Source: Cupriavidus pauculus (GTDB taxonomy: Bacteria; Pseudomonadota; Gammaproteobacteria; Burkholderiales; Burkholderiaceae). From it: 64,000 bases of DNA. The translations under genes were made by a program, and so were the position numbers. The notes beneath the pieces were generated by a model. That model had not been told where the DNA came from. It worked only from the letters and a program-made list of their open reading frames with translations, and ran no database searches. The stretch covers positions 1 to 64,000 of the forward strand of contig NZ_BPUO01000010.1 in the NCBI RefSeq assembly GCF_022179805.1, written 5' to 3'. Numbering within the stretch: position 1 is the stretch's first letter; the number at the start of each line of letters is the position of its first letter. Below, in pieces: positions 17,096 to 25,489 of this stretch.

Positions 17096-18685
17096 CTACG
17101 CCACGATCGGCTCGCGCGTGTGCGTGCCATTCACGAGCCGATCGATGCCGAGCGGGTTGGCATTCCGCAGCGCCGCCGGCAGCAGCGCGTCGTCCATGTT
17201 CTGGAAGCAGACGGGCCGCAGGAAGCGGTCGATGGCCAGCGTACCCACCGAGGTGCCGCGCGCGTCGGACGTTGCTGGATACGGACCGCCATGCACCATG
17301 GCATCGCACACCTCGACGCCGGTTGGATAGCCATTGACCAGCAGCCGTCCCGCCTTGTGCTCCAGCGCCGCCACCAGTGGCGCGGCGTCCGCCAGGTCTT
17401 CGGGGTCCGCGATCAGGGTTGCCGTCAACTGCCCCTGCAGCGCGTCGATGGCGCGCTGCAGGGCGGCGGCATCGTCCAGCACCACCAGGACCGTGCAAGG
17501 CCCGAACACTTCCTGCTGCAAGCGGCCATCGGGCTGGAACAGCAGCTCGGCGTCGGCCTGCCACAGTTCGGCGGACGCCTGGCCGGGATGCGCTGGAGCG
17601 GCGGCCAGCAAGGCCATGCCCGGCGTATCGGCAAACTTCCGCACCCCGTCGACGTAGTGATGCCACCCCGCGGCATTGAGCATCGTCTGCGCGGGCTCGG
17701 CGGCGATGGCTGTCTTGAAATGCGCGACAAACGCGTCGAGCGCGGCCGAGCGGATGCCCAGGACCAGGCCCGGGTTCGTGCAGAACTGCCCTGCCCCCAG
17801 CGTGACCGACGCGGTCAGCTCGGCCGCGATGGCTGCGCCCCGGCGCTCCAGCGCCTGGGGCATCAGGATCAGCGGATTGACGCTGCTCATCTCGGCAAAT
17901 ACGGGAATCGGATGCGGACGGGCCGCGGCCATATCGCAAAGCGCGCGGCCGCCACGCAGCGAACCCGTGAAGCCGACGGCGCGGATCTCTGGATGCTTGA
18001 CCAGATGCTCGCCAATGCGGTCGCCGAAGATCAGGTTGAAGACGCCGCGCGGCATCTCCGTGGCCTCTGCCGCGCGCACCACAACGTCGGCGATCACCGA
18101 CGCCGTCGCCATGTGCCCCATATGGGCCTTGAACACCACCGGGCAGCCAGCCGCCAGCGCCGACGCGGTATCGCCACCGGCCGTGGAGAACGCGAGCGGG
18201 AAATTGCTGGCGCCGAACACGGCCACCGGCCCGACGCCGATGCGGTACTGCCGCAAGTCGACGCGCGGTAGCGGCGTGCGCTGCGGCATGGCAAGGTCGA
18301 TGCGCGCGCCCAGAAAATCGCCGCGCCGCAGCACGGTTGCGAACTGCCGCAACTGGTTGCTCGTGCGTGCGCGCTCCCCTGCGATGCGCCCGGCTGACAG
18401 CGCGGTTTCCTGGCAAACCAGTTCGATGAACGCATTGTCGAGCGCGTCGATGCCGTCAGCCACGGCGTCCAGGAAGCGGGCCCGCTGGGCCGGCGCCAGC
18501 GAACGAAACGCGGGATAGGCCGCCGCTGCAGCGCGCGCAGCCGCGTCCACTTCGCCGGGCGTGGCCTCGTGGAACGCACCGGGCAGGCGCTCGCCCGTGC
18601 TGGCATTCACGCTGTACAGCAAGGTAGAACCGGCGGCACTGCGTGCGCCGCCAATGTATTGTTGACCGGTAACTTGCAACGACAT
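17096..18685 (-). CDS. Alpha-ketoglutarate-semialdehyde (2,5-dioxovalerate) dehydrogenase-like ALDH
   Basis: A 529-residue NADP-type aldehyde dehydrogenase. Asn161 (GASNFP), Lys186 (FKAHMGH), the GFTGSLRGGR nucleotide loop, Glu265 (FAEMSSVNP) and nucleophile Cys302 (GQFCTNPG) are all present. The GSLRGGR and EMSSVNP forms are typical of KGSA dehydrogenases. These oxidise 2,5-dioxopentanoate to 2-oxoglutarate at the end of pentonate, hexarate and hydroxyproline breakdown. AGGAGA lies just before the ATG at 18685. The gene is divergent from the LysR gene at 18856 and shares its operator region. The FAH-family gene at 31045 could supply the substrate, but that is inference. Confidence 0.85.
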   Translation of the reverse strand: MSLQVTGQQYIGGARSAAGSTLLYSVNASTGERLPGAFHEATPGEVDAAARAAAAAYPAFRSLAPAQRARFLDAVADGIDALDNAFIELVCQETALSAGRIAGERARTSNQLRQFATVLRRGDFLGARIDLAMPQRTPLPRVDLRQYRIGVGPVAVFGASNFPLAFSTAGGDTASALAAGCPVVFKAHMGHMATASVIADVVVRAAEATEMPRGVFNLIFGDRIGEHLVKHPEIRAVGFTGSLRGGRALCDMAAARPHPIPVFAEMSSVNPLILMPQALERRGAAIAAELTASVTLGAGQFCTNPGLVLGIRSAALDAFVAHFKTAIAAEPAQTMLNAAGWHHYVDGVRKFADTPGMALLAAAPAHPGQASAELWQADAELLFQPDGRLQQEVFGPCTVLVVLDDAAALQRAIDALQGQLTATLIADPEDLADAAPLVAALEHKAGRLLVNGYPTGVEVCDAMVHGGPYPATSDARGTSVGTLAIDRFLRPVCFQNMDDALLPAALRNANPLGIDRLVNGTHTREPIVA

Positions 18686-18758
18686 CGAGTCTCCTGGAGA
18701 TGGACGCGGTGTGGCCGCGCGTGTCGGGGGACTCTATGCGGCGGCGCCGGCGGGCGCC

Positions 18759-18798
18759 AATGAAAAGGGCTGATTTGCCGATAAGCGGCGGTTATCCG
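18759..18798 (+). promoter_or_regulatory. Shared operator motif, copy 1 (ALDH/LysR divergent promoter)
   Basis: Bases 18759-18788 match AATGA-N3-G-N3-TGAT-N5-GATAA-N2-G, the motif also found twice at 21446-21556. A nested dyad GATAA-N7-TTATC occupies 18780-18796. A TATAGT box at 18828-18833 could be the -10 of the LysR gene. The site lies between the ALDH start (18685) and the LysR start (18856), where an LTTR would bind. Confidence 0.6.
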
Positions 18799-18855
18799 GG
18801 CGCCGTGCCGGGATGGGTCGAAGGCGCTATAGTGTCGACTTTTGCACGCTCCGCC

Positions 18856-19860
18856 ATGCGCCCCACGGCACTCCCCTCGCTCGCCACCATTGCGTCAAGA
18901 CTGCGCCTGAAGCAACTGCGCCTGCTGATCGCGCTGGACAATCACGGCTCGCTGCACAAGGCCGCGGACGAGATCGCCATCTCGCAGCCGGGCGCCACCA
19001 AGGCGCTGCGCGAGATCGAGGACATCCTGGGCATGTCGCTGTTCGAACGCCAGCCCAAGGGGCTGGTGGCCAACGAACTCGGCCAGTGCGTCACGCGTTA
19101 TGCGCGCCTGATCTACAGCGATCTTGAACACCTTCATGCCGAGATTACGGCCATCGCGCAAGGCCATGGCGGCCATCTCGCGGTGGGCGTCATCATGGGC
19201 GCGATCCCGCTGCTGACCCGCGCGCTGACCGCCTTGCGCGAACAGCAGCCGCACCTGTCGGTCGAGATCATCGAGAACACCAGCGCCGCGCTGCTGCCGC
19301 TGCTGGACGAAGGCCGCATCGATGTGGCCCTGTGCCGCTGCGGCGTCAGCCGCAGGCCGGGTGCCTACGACTGCATGGCGCTGGAAATGGAACCGCTCGC
19401 GGTCGTGGCCGCGCGCTCGCACCGGCTGGCGGGCGCCTCGGCGCTGACGCTGGCGGACCTGGCCGGCCTGCCGTGGATGGCGTACCCGGTCAACACGCCA
19501 ATGCGCCGCACGCTCGAACGCGAGCTGGGCGACGCGGGCATCGACGTGCCCCGCTATCCGCTGGAAACCGCATCGGCCTTTGCAACGCTAACGATGCTGC
19601 AGGACACGCCCGACCTGGTGGCCGTGGTACCACGCGCCGTGGCGGAATTCGGCGAGCGGTTCGGCATGCTGGTGCAGTTGCCCGTGCCGATGCGCGCACT
19701 GGACGACCCCTATGGCGTGATCACCCGATCCGGCGCGCACCTGTCGCCGGCCGCGCGCCTGCTGATCGCGTCGCTGCAGGCGCATTGCGTCGAACCGCTG
19801 CCGGACGGCAGCGAGAACGACGGCGAGAACGACAGCGAGGACGGCTCAGCGGATCGGTGA
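18856..19860 (+). CDS. LysR-type transcriptional regulator, GbpR/CbsR-like
   Basis: A 334-residue LTTR. The helix-turn-helix spans about 15-70 (LRLKQLRLLIALDNHGS, AISQPGATKALREIE). The SQPGATKALRE form resembles GbpR and related sugar-acid regulators. The C-terminus ends in an unusual acidic Asp/Glu/Asn-rich tail of about 18 residues. The ATG at 18856 was chosen because it gives the normal LTTR N-terminus and follows the TATAGT box. Its last 15 bases overlap the convergent NIPSNAP gene. The repeated motif beside it and at 21446-21556 makes it the best candidate for controlling the ALDH, alcohol dehydrogenase and MFS genes. Confidence 0.85.
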   Translation: MRPTALPSLATIASRLRLKQLRLLIALDNHGSLHKAADEIAISQPGATKALREIEDILGMSLFERQPKGLVANELGQCVTRYARLIYSDLEHLHAEITAIAQGHGGHLAVGVIMGAIPLLTRALTALREQQPHLSVEIIENTSAALLPLLDEGRIDVALCRCGVSRRPGAYDCMALEMEPLAVVAARSHRLAGASALTLADLAGLPWMAYPVNTPMRRTLERELGDAGIDVPRYPLETASAFATLTMLQDTPDLVAVVPRAVAEFGERFGMLVQLPVPMRALDDPYGVITRSGAHLSPAARLLIASLQAHCVEPLPDGSENDGENDSEDGSADR

Positions 19861-20160
19861 GAAGTCCGCCGGACGCAGCAGCTTGGACTCCATCTTGACC
19901 AGCATCGGAAAGGCCACCGGCACGAATTTCTCGAGCCAGTCGCGGTCCTCGTAGAGCGCATTACGGCGGGCGATCCGGTCGTCCAGGCTTTCATAGGCCC
20001 AGATGTGCACCACCTGGTTCAACTCGCCAATCTCGGTGTACCACCAGCCCACCAGCTTGGCGTAGCGGGAGATCACGGGCAGCCCCTCCTGCTCGAAGTG
20101 CCGCAGGTATTCCTTCATCTTGCCGATCTGGACCGTATAGGTCCGCATTTCGTAGTACAT
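19846..20160 (-). CDS. NIPSNAP-family protein
   Basis: A 104-residue protein of the NIPSNAP dimeric alpha-beta barrel family. It begins MYYEMRTYTVQIGKM and carries the conserved GWWYTEIGELNQVVHIWAY segment. Bacterial members are common in catabolic operons but their reaction is mostly unknown. It follows the iron alcohol dehydrogenase gene by 46 bases on the same strand and probably shares its transcript. Its 3' end overlaps the convergent LysR gene by 15 bases. Confidence 0.85.
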   Translation of the reverse strand: MYYEMRTYTVQIGKMKEYLRHFEQEGLPVISRYAKLVGWWYTEIGELNQVVHIWAYESLDDRIARRNALYEDRDWLEKFVPVAFPMLVKMESKLLRPADFSPIR

Positions 20161-20206
20161 GTGTTTCTCTGGGTATTGGGTTACGCGAACGGATTACGCA
20201 AAAGGG

Positions 20207-21382
20207 TTACGCAAACGCCTCGATATCGCCGCGATGCGCGGCAACGATGATCCGCTCGATGTCGGCCGCGCTGGTCAGGCGCGGATTCACCAGCACGTTG
20301 CCGCTGCGCATCGAGTCCTTCACCATCTGCGGCAGGTGGGCCAGGTCCACGCCAAGCTCGCGGATCGTTGACGGGATGCCCAGCGCGCGGTTCAGGTCGC
20401 GGATCAAGGTCACCACGCGCCCGGCCGCTTCCAGGTCCGTCAGGCCCGACACCTCGCTACCCAGCGCCTGCGCGATTTCGCGGAAGCGCTCGGGGCTGGC
20501 TGGCACGTTGAACGCCACCACATAGGGCAGCAACGCGGCATTGGCGATGCCGTGCGCGACGTCGAACACGCCACCCATCGTGTGGGAAATCGCGTGGACG
20601 TTCCCGAGCTTCGATTGCGAGAACGCCACCCCCGCCAGGAACGATCCCATCAGCATGTCCGCCCGCGCCTGCAGGTCCGCGCCGGCATAGAACGCCTTGC
20701 GCAAGCTGCCGCCGATCATGCGGATCGCATGCAGCGCCAGGGCCTGGCTGATCGGGTTGGCCTGCTTCGATACGTAGGACTCGATCGCGTGGGTCAGCGC
20801 GTCCATGCCGGTGGCGGCGGTGATCGCGGGCGGCAGGCGCAGCGTCAGCTCCGGATCGAGGATGGCCACCTTCGGGAACAGCTTCGGGCTGATGATGACG
20901 GTCTTGAACAGCGTTTCCTTGTTGGTGAACACCGTCGACGCCGTGCATTCGCTGCCGGTGCCGGACGTGGTGGGCACCGCCACGATCGGCAATGGTTCGT
21001 TCGGGATGCGGTCGTAGCCTTCGTAGTCGAGGACCGACCCCGGGTTCGTCGCCATTGCGGCCACGCCCTTGGCCGTGTCGATGCTGCTGCCGCCGCCCAC
21101 GCCCGCCACGGCCGTGCAGCCGTGCTCCTTCAGGAATGCCACGGCCCGCTCCAGCACCGAGGTATCGGGGTTCGGCGCCACGCCGTCAAACGTCTCGTAG
21201 GCCACACCGGCGTCCCGCAGCGACTGGAAGAAGCCGTCGAGCACGCGGCTGCGCATCAGGCCCTCGTCGGTGACGACAAGCAGCTTGCCGCTGGCATGGG
21301 GGCGAATCAGTTCGCCGGCTTGGGCAGCCAGGCCGTTGCCGAACCTGAGCGTGGTGGGAAAGTGATAGAGGAAGGGATGCAT
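20207..21382 (-). CDS. Iron-containing alcohol dehydrogenase
   Basis: A 391-residue group III alcohol dehydrogenase. The GVGGGSSIDTAKG nucleotide motif lies at about 90. Metal ligands are an Asp and three His in DALTHAIESY and GNVHAISHTMGG...VAHG. Such enzymes oxidise or reduce small alcohols, hydroxyacids or maleylacetate with NAD(P). The ATG at 21382 gives the family start MHPFLYHFPTTLRFG; longer reading would run into the operator region. It is divergent from the MFS gene at 21632, with two copies of the operator motif between them. The likely job is a redox step in the same pathway as the ALDH at 17096. Confidence 0.87.
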   Translation of the reverse strand: MHPFLYHFPTTLRFGNGLAAQAGELIRPHASGKLLVVTDEGLMRSRVLDGFFQSLRDAGVAYETFDGVAPNPDTSVLERAVAFLKEHGCTAVAGVGGGSSIDTAKGVAAMATNPGSVLDYEGYDRIPNEPLPIVAVPTTSGTGSECTASTVFTNKETLFKTVIISPKLFPKVAILDPELTLRLPPAITAATGMDALTHAIESYVSKQANPISQALALHAIRMIGGSLRKAFYAGADLQARADMLMGSFLAGVAFSQSKLGNVHAISHTMGGVFDVAHGIANAALLPYVVAFNVPASPERFREIAQALGSEVSGLTDLEAAGRVVTLIRDLNRALGIPSTIRELGVDLAHLPQMVKDSMRSGNVLVNPRLTSAADIERIIVAAHRGDIEAFA

Positions 21383-21445
21383 GAGGGTTCCGTTTCGGTA
21401 CGTTGTCTCCAGACCGCACGGTACAAAGCGCGACGCCCCCTGCCT

Positions 21446-21475
21446 AATGAAAAGGCGTGATGACCCGATAACGGC
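21446..21475 (+). promoter_or_regulatory. Shared operator motif, copy 2 (ADH/MFS divergent promoter)
   Basis: Matches AATGA-N3-G-N3-TGAT-N5-GATAA-N2-G. It shares the first ten bases (AATGAAAAGG) exactly with copy 1 at 18759. With copy 3 it forms a long inverted repeat: GCCTAATGA-N6-GTGAT at 21442-21461 mirrors 21541-21560. Confidence 0.6.
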
Positions 21476-21526
21476 GGCGCATCGGGCTCGCCCGCCTGCC
21501 GTGCCCGGCGGCACCAGCCGTCACCA

Positions 21527-21556
21527 GCGGTTATCACGCGATCACAACGCGTCATT
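21527..21556 (-). promoter_or_regulatory. Shared operator motif, copy 3, inverted
   Basis: Read on the minus strand from 21556, this matches the same AATGA-N3-G-N3-TGAT-N5-GATAA-N2-G pattern. It faces copy 2 across about 50 bases and lies 75 bases before the MFS start. Two facing sites suggest DNA looping or activation in both directions by one dimer pair. Confidence 0.6.
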
Positions 21557-21631
21557 AGGCAACGCGGGGGCAGCGCTCCTACAGTGCCGGGGCGATTCGC
21601 TCGCCCCGACAACCACAACGACGAGACAGCC

Positions 21632-22975
21632 ATGCCATCTCTGCACCCTTCCGCCACCTCCGCGCCCGTCGCAGCCGATGCGTCATCGCCGGCCGCCGCG
21701 ATGCGCCCCACCAACGTGCGCTGGCGCATCTTCCTGATCATGCTGCTGCTCACGGCCATCAACTACATCGACCGCGCGTCGCTGTCGGTCGCCCTGCCGC
21801 TGATCGCGCCCGAATTCAACCTGACGCCCGCCATCGAGGGCCTGATGCTGAGCGCGTTCTTCTGGTCCTATGCGCTGATGCAGATTCCCGCCGGCCTGCT
21901 GCTCGACCGCTATCACACGCGGGGCATCATCGCCGCCGCCACCATCGCCTGGGGCGCGTTCCAGGCACTGGCCGCGGTCTCGCACAACTGGATCGTGCTG
22001 CTGCTCACGCGCATGGGCCTCGGGGTATCCGAGTCGCCGATCATGCCGTCTGGTGCCAAGCTGATCGGCTCGTGGCTGACGCCGCATGAGCGCGGGCGCG
22101 GCGCCGTGCTGGTCGATGGCGGCGCGCCGCTTGGCAGCGCCTTTGGCGCCATCATCATCGCCGGGCTGATCGCGTGGCTCGGCTCCTGGCGCATCGCCTT
22201 CGTGATCGCGGGCGTGGGCACCATGCTGGCCGGGCTGCTGGCCTGGCGCTATATCCGCAACCATCCGTCCGAGCATCCCGACGTCAACGCCGCGGAACTG
22301 GAGCACATCGTGCGCGGTAACGCCCCGGCCAGCGACGCAGCGGTGCACGCCGCGGTGCCGTTCCGCGAACTGATCCGCGACCGCTCGGTGCTGGCGATGT
22401 TTGCCGGCTACAGCTGCATCCTGGCGGTCTTCTACGGCCTGCTGACCTGGATGCCGAGCTACCTGCACAAGGCGCACGGTTTCAACATCACGGCCATGGG
22501 CGGCGCCACCTTCCTGATCTTCATGTCCGGCTTTGTCGGCGAACTGGTCGGCGGCTACCTGGGCGACAAATGGAAGGCATCGGGCGCGTCGCCGAACCTG
22601 GTCATGCGCACCATGTTCAGCGGCTCGTCGCTGGTGGCCGCCGGCTGCATCCTGGCCGCCGCGTATATCGCGGACTCCACCGTGGTGGTGGCCCTGCTGT
22701 GCGTGGCGCTGTTCTTCATCCGCTTCTGTGGCATGTACTGGAGCCTGCCGGCCGTGATCGGCGGCCCGGATCGCACCGGGGTGCTGGCCGGGACCATGAA
22801 CTTCTGCGGCAACATGGCCGGCGTGGTGGTGCCGGTGCTGATCGGCGTGATCGTGCAGTGGTCCGGATCCTACTTCCTGGCACTGCTGTTCTTCGTCGCC
22901 ATGGCCGTGGGGATTGCCGTGTTCTCCAGCCTGATCGACTACCGCCCGCGCTCGCAGGCTGCCTCGGGCCACTAA
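21632..22975 (+). CDS. MFS transporter, anion:cation symporter (sugar acid/organic acid) type
   Basis: A 447-residue, 12-helix major facilitator. RWRIFLIMLLLTAINYIDRASLSVALP at about 26-52 is the first helix and typical ACS-family start (glucarate, galactonate, phthalate carriers). It is followed by LLLDRYHTRG in the first loop and GVSESPIMPSG. The ATG at 21632 follows a short spacer without strong SD. The gene is divergent from the iron alcohol dehydrogenase gene and shares its operators. It probably imports the substrate of the ALDH/ADH pathway across the inner membrane; the substrate is unknown. Confidence 0.87.
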   Translation: MPSLHPSATSAPVAADASSPAAAMRPTNVRWRIFLIMLLLTAINYIDRASLSVALPLIAPEFNLTPAIEGLMLSAFFWSYALMQIPAGLLLDRYHTRGIIAAATIAWGAFQALAAVSHNWIVLLLTRMGLGVSESPIMPSGAKLIGSWLTPHERGRGAVLVDGGAPLGSAFGAIIIAGLIAWLGSWRIAFVIAGVGTMLAGLLAWRYIRNHPSEHPDVNAAELEHIVRGNAPASDAAVHAAVPFRELIRDRSVLAMFAGYSCILAVFYGLLTWMPSYLHKAHGFNITAMGGATFLIFMSGFVGELVGGYLGDKWKASGASPNLVMRTMFSGSSLVAAGCILAAAYIADSTVVVALLCVALFFIRFCGMYWSLPAVIGGPDRTGVLAGTMNFCGNMAGVVVPVLIGVIVQWSGSYFLALLFFVAMAVGIAVFSSLIDYRPRSQAASGH

Positions 22976-23200
22976 GCCCATCCCGCCCGTTCTGCCCGTC
23001 CGGCCCGGCCGGGCCTGGACACCCCGGCGCCGGCAGTGCCCGGCCCGGCACACGCGCCGGCCGACGCGGGAAGGCACCTATGGCCGGCCACCCGGCGCCA
23101 GTGCTATGTTGTGCATCCAGCCCGGCCGGATCCCGTGACAGGCGCCATGTGACGGCGGGCAAGACGCAGCGGTGTTGCGACCCGACACGAACGCGAGACC

Positions 23201-24148
23201 ATGTCCAGATCGATCCCTCCCCTGAATCCGCTCCGGGCGTTCGAGGTGGCCGCGCGGCACCTCAGCTTCACCCGGGCCGCCGAGGAACTGTTTGTCACGC
23301 CCTCGGCGGTCAGCCACCAGGTCAAGACGCTCGAAGAGAACCTGGGCGTGCAACTGTTCATCCGCGAGGCCAAGGCGCTGGTGCTGACGCCGGCCGGCAC
23401 CGCCTACCTTCCGGCCGTGCAGCTCGCCTTCAAGCAACTGGCCGACGCCACGCATCGCCTGCACAGCAAGGACCGCCCCGCACTGAAAGTCAACATGCCG
23501 CCGACGTTCGCGGTCAAATGGCTGATTCCGCGCATGGACCGCTTCATGCAGGCCCATCCCGAGATCGACCTCAAGGTTTCCACCTCGAACCATCGCATCG
23601 ACTTCGAGCGCGACGACTTCGACCTGGCCATCCGCTACGGCCGGGGCGACTATCCCGGCCTGTATTCGAGGCTGTGCCTGCCGGTCGAGGTGATCCCGGT
23701 CTGCAGCCCCACGCTGCTGCAGGGCGCCGCGCCGCTGAACCAGCCGTCCGACCTGCAGCACCACACGCTGCTGCACGACGACAGTACCTACACCGATGTG
23801 AGCAACCCCGACTGGGCGATGTGGCTCGAACATGCTGGCGTCACCAATGTCGACGCCAGCCGTGGCCCGTCGTTCTGGCCGAGCCACCTGGTCATCAACG
23901 CCGCCATCAGCGGGCTGGGCGTGGCGCTTGTCAAGAAGAACTGGATCGAGCAGGACCTTGAGGAAGGCCGGCTGGTCAGGCTGTTCGAGTCGATCCGGCT
24001 GCCGGTGGAGTTCTCGTACTTCATCGTCTTTCCGCGCGAACGGCTGGACGATCCGCGCATCCGCAGCTTCGCCGACTGGATCTGCGGCGAAACCGCGGCG
24101 CTGCGGCAACCGGCGGGGCCGGTCAGCGAACTGCCGGTGCGGCTGTAG
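23201..24148 (+). CDS. LysR-type regulator, GcvA-like
   Basis: A 315-residue LTTR with the GcvA-type start PPLNPLRAFEVAARHLSFTRAAEEL and recognition helix VTPSAVSHQVKTLEE. The effector domain holds DFDLAIRYGRGDYPGL, also typical of GcvA relatives. The 225 bases before it are GC-rich and hold no other gene. Its last 26 bases overlap the convergent thioesterase gene. It is the nearest regulator to the two divergent catabolic operons at 24123-36797 and so the likeliest controller of them. Confidence 0.85.
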   Translation: MSRSIPPLNPLRAFEVAARHLSFTRAAEELFVTPSAVSHQVKTLEENLGVQLFIREAKALVLTPAGTAYLPAVQLAFKQLADATHRLHSKDRPALKVNMPPTFAVKWLIPRMDRFMQAHPEIDLKVSTSNHRIDFERDDFDLAIRYGRGDYPGLYSRLCLPVEVIPVCSPTLLQGAAPLNQPSDLQHHTLLHDDSTYTDVSNPDWAMWLEHAGVTNVDASRGPSFWPSHLVINAAISGLGVALVKKNWIEQDLEEGRLVRLFESIRLPVEFSYFIVFPRERLDDPRIRSFADWICGETAALRQPAGPVSELPVRL

Positions 24149-24554
24149 CGGCCGAAGCTGCGGCCTCGGCCTTCTTGCGCACGCGCGACTTGAGCCGCTC
24201 CACGTCGACCACGAAGCGGCGATGGATGCCGGTGCACACGGTCTCCACGGCGTCGTGGGCGGCCACGTTGAAGGTCACGCTGCGGCCGTCCACGGCCGCC
24301 ACCTCCACCTCGATCCGCACTTCCCCGCCCAGCGGCGTCGCCCCTGCATGGGCGACCGATACCTCGGTGCCCACCGAGCTCTGCCCCGGTGTCACGTGAT
24401 CCTGCAGGAAGTCCAGGCAGGTCTGCTCGATGTCGCGCACCAGTTCCGGTGTCGCATAAATGCGCAGGTCCTCGCCCAGGAAGTCGATCGTGCGCGCACG
24501 GTCGACTTCCAGCTTGCGGATGCACCGTGCACCCACCTTGATGTCGTTTTCCAT
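24123..24554 (-). CDS. FlK-like acyl-CoA thioesterase (hotdog fold)
   Basis: A 143-residue single hotdog-fold protein related to fluoroacetyl-CoA thioesterase FlK. The FlK catalytic trio has counterparts: Thr in YATPELV, Glu in RDIEQTC and His in VAHAGATPLGG. Other members hydrolyse small acyl-CoAs in detoxification or pathway side roles. The ATG at 24554 is preferred; a TTG at 24572 would overlap the previous gene by four bases. It is the last gene of the leftward operon, 14 bases after the amidohydrolase gene. A Lys/Arg then Ala-rich tail at the C-terminus is unusual. Confidence 0.75.
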   Translation of the reverse strand: MENDIKVGARCIRKLEVDRARTIDFLGEDLRIYATPELVRDIEQTCLDFLQDHVTPGQSSVGTEVSVAHAGATPLGGEVRIEVEVAAVDGRSVTFNVAAHDAVETVCTGIHRRFVVDVERLKSRVRKKAEAAASAATAAPAVR

Positions 24555-24568
24555 GAATGTTTGTCCGT

Positions 24569-25489
24569 TCAATCGGGCAGCCGGTAGATGCGCGCGGCGT
24601 TGTCATGCAACAGCGCGCACTGCTGCGCCTGGGGATAGATCGAAATGGCGGCGATGAAGCCCGCCAGGATGGTGGCGTACGGCGCCACGAGGCTGTCCAC
24701 CGGATAGTTGCTGGCGAACATGCAGCGATCCGCGCCGACGATGGCAATGGCGTCGCGGATCACCGGCACGTTGTCGGCCTCGGTCCAGGGCCGACCGGGC
24801 AGACCCAGCCCCGAGACCTTCACCGCGACGTTGGGCTCGCGCGCCAACCGTTCCATGGCGCGGCGCCAGCCGTCCAGCCCGGCCGCGCTGCGGTCCGCCG
24901 GCAGCCCGGTGTGGTTCAGCACAAGCTGGGTCTGCGGAAAATCGCGCGCCAGGTCGGCCGCCTGGTCCAGATGCCACCACGGCGCCTGCAGGTCAAACGA
25001 CATGCCGTGGCGGCCCAGCAGCGCATAGCCGCGCCGCCACCGCTCGTCGTCCATCGAACCCGGCTGGCCACGGCGCGCGTCCTCGCGCCGCGCCGCCGTG
25101 GCCGGCTTGTTGCGGATGCCGCGCATCCGGCCATACGCCGCATGGCCCGCCAACACGGCTTCCACGTCGCCACGGTCAAGCTGAGCATGCCCGACGATGA
25201 CCGTGGGCCGGCCATGGGCCTCGGCCAGCGCGTCGATCCAGGCGGTCTCGTCGACCGGATTTTCGCGCGCCCATTCCGCCTCGATATGCACGGTCTTCAC
25301 GGGCGCACATTCCGCCGTATCGCGCGCATAGTCGGCGGGCAGGTAGTTGCGCCGCAACGCGCTGTAGTCGCCATACCGGAAGTTGGGCACCGTCTCGCCC
25401 TGCAGCCAGGGATACGGATGGCGCGCCAGATCCCAGAAGTGCTGGTGGGCGTCGATGAACGGCGCGGCGCTTTCGGCGGAAGCGTTCAT
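24569..25489 (-). CDS. Amidohydrolase-2 family TIM-barrel hydrolase (lactonase-like)
   Basis: A 306-residue metal-dependent hydrolase of COG3618 type. It starts with FIDAHQHFWDLARHPYPWL, the metal-binding HxH typical of L-rhamnono- and L-fucono-lactonases and 2-pyrone-4,6-dicarboxylate lactonase. Other motifs are KTVHIEAEW, LVLNHTGLP (metal His) and CMFASNYPVDS (catalytic Asp). A lactone ring is the likely substrate. Its start overlaps the upstream Bug gene stop by four bases (ATGA), so the two are translationally coupled. A second, clearly related copy lies in the opposite operon at 33338. Confidence 0.85.
   Translation of the reverse strand: MNASAESAAPFIDAHQHFWDLARHPYPWLQGETVPNFRYGDYSALRRNYLPADYARDTAECAPVKTVHIEAEWARENPVDETAWIDALAEAHGRPTVIVGHAQLDRGDVEAVLAGHAAYGRMRGIRNKPATAARREDARRGQPGSMDDERWRRGYALLGRHGMSFDLQAPWWHLDQAADLARDFPQTQLVLNHTGLPADRSAAGLDGWRRAMERLAREPNVAVKVSGLGLPGRPWTEADNVPVIRDAIAIVGADRCMFASNYPVDSLVAPYATILAGFIAAISIYPQAQQCALLHDNAARIYRLPD

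Noticed and set aside
15887-18271. A 794-codon plus-strand frame crossing the Bug and ALDH genes
   Set aside because: It spans parts of two well-supported genes and has no recognisable domain.
23002-23015. GC-only palindrome GGCCCGGCCGGGCC as a terminator after the MFS gene
   Set aside because: It has no loop bases or T run, and such strings are common in this base composition.
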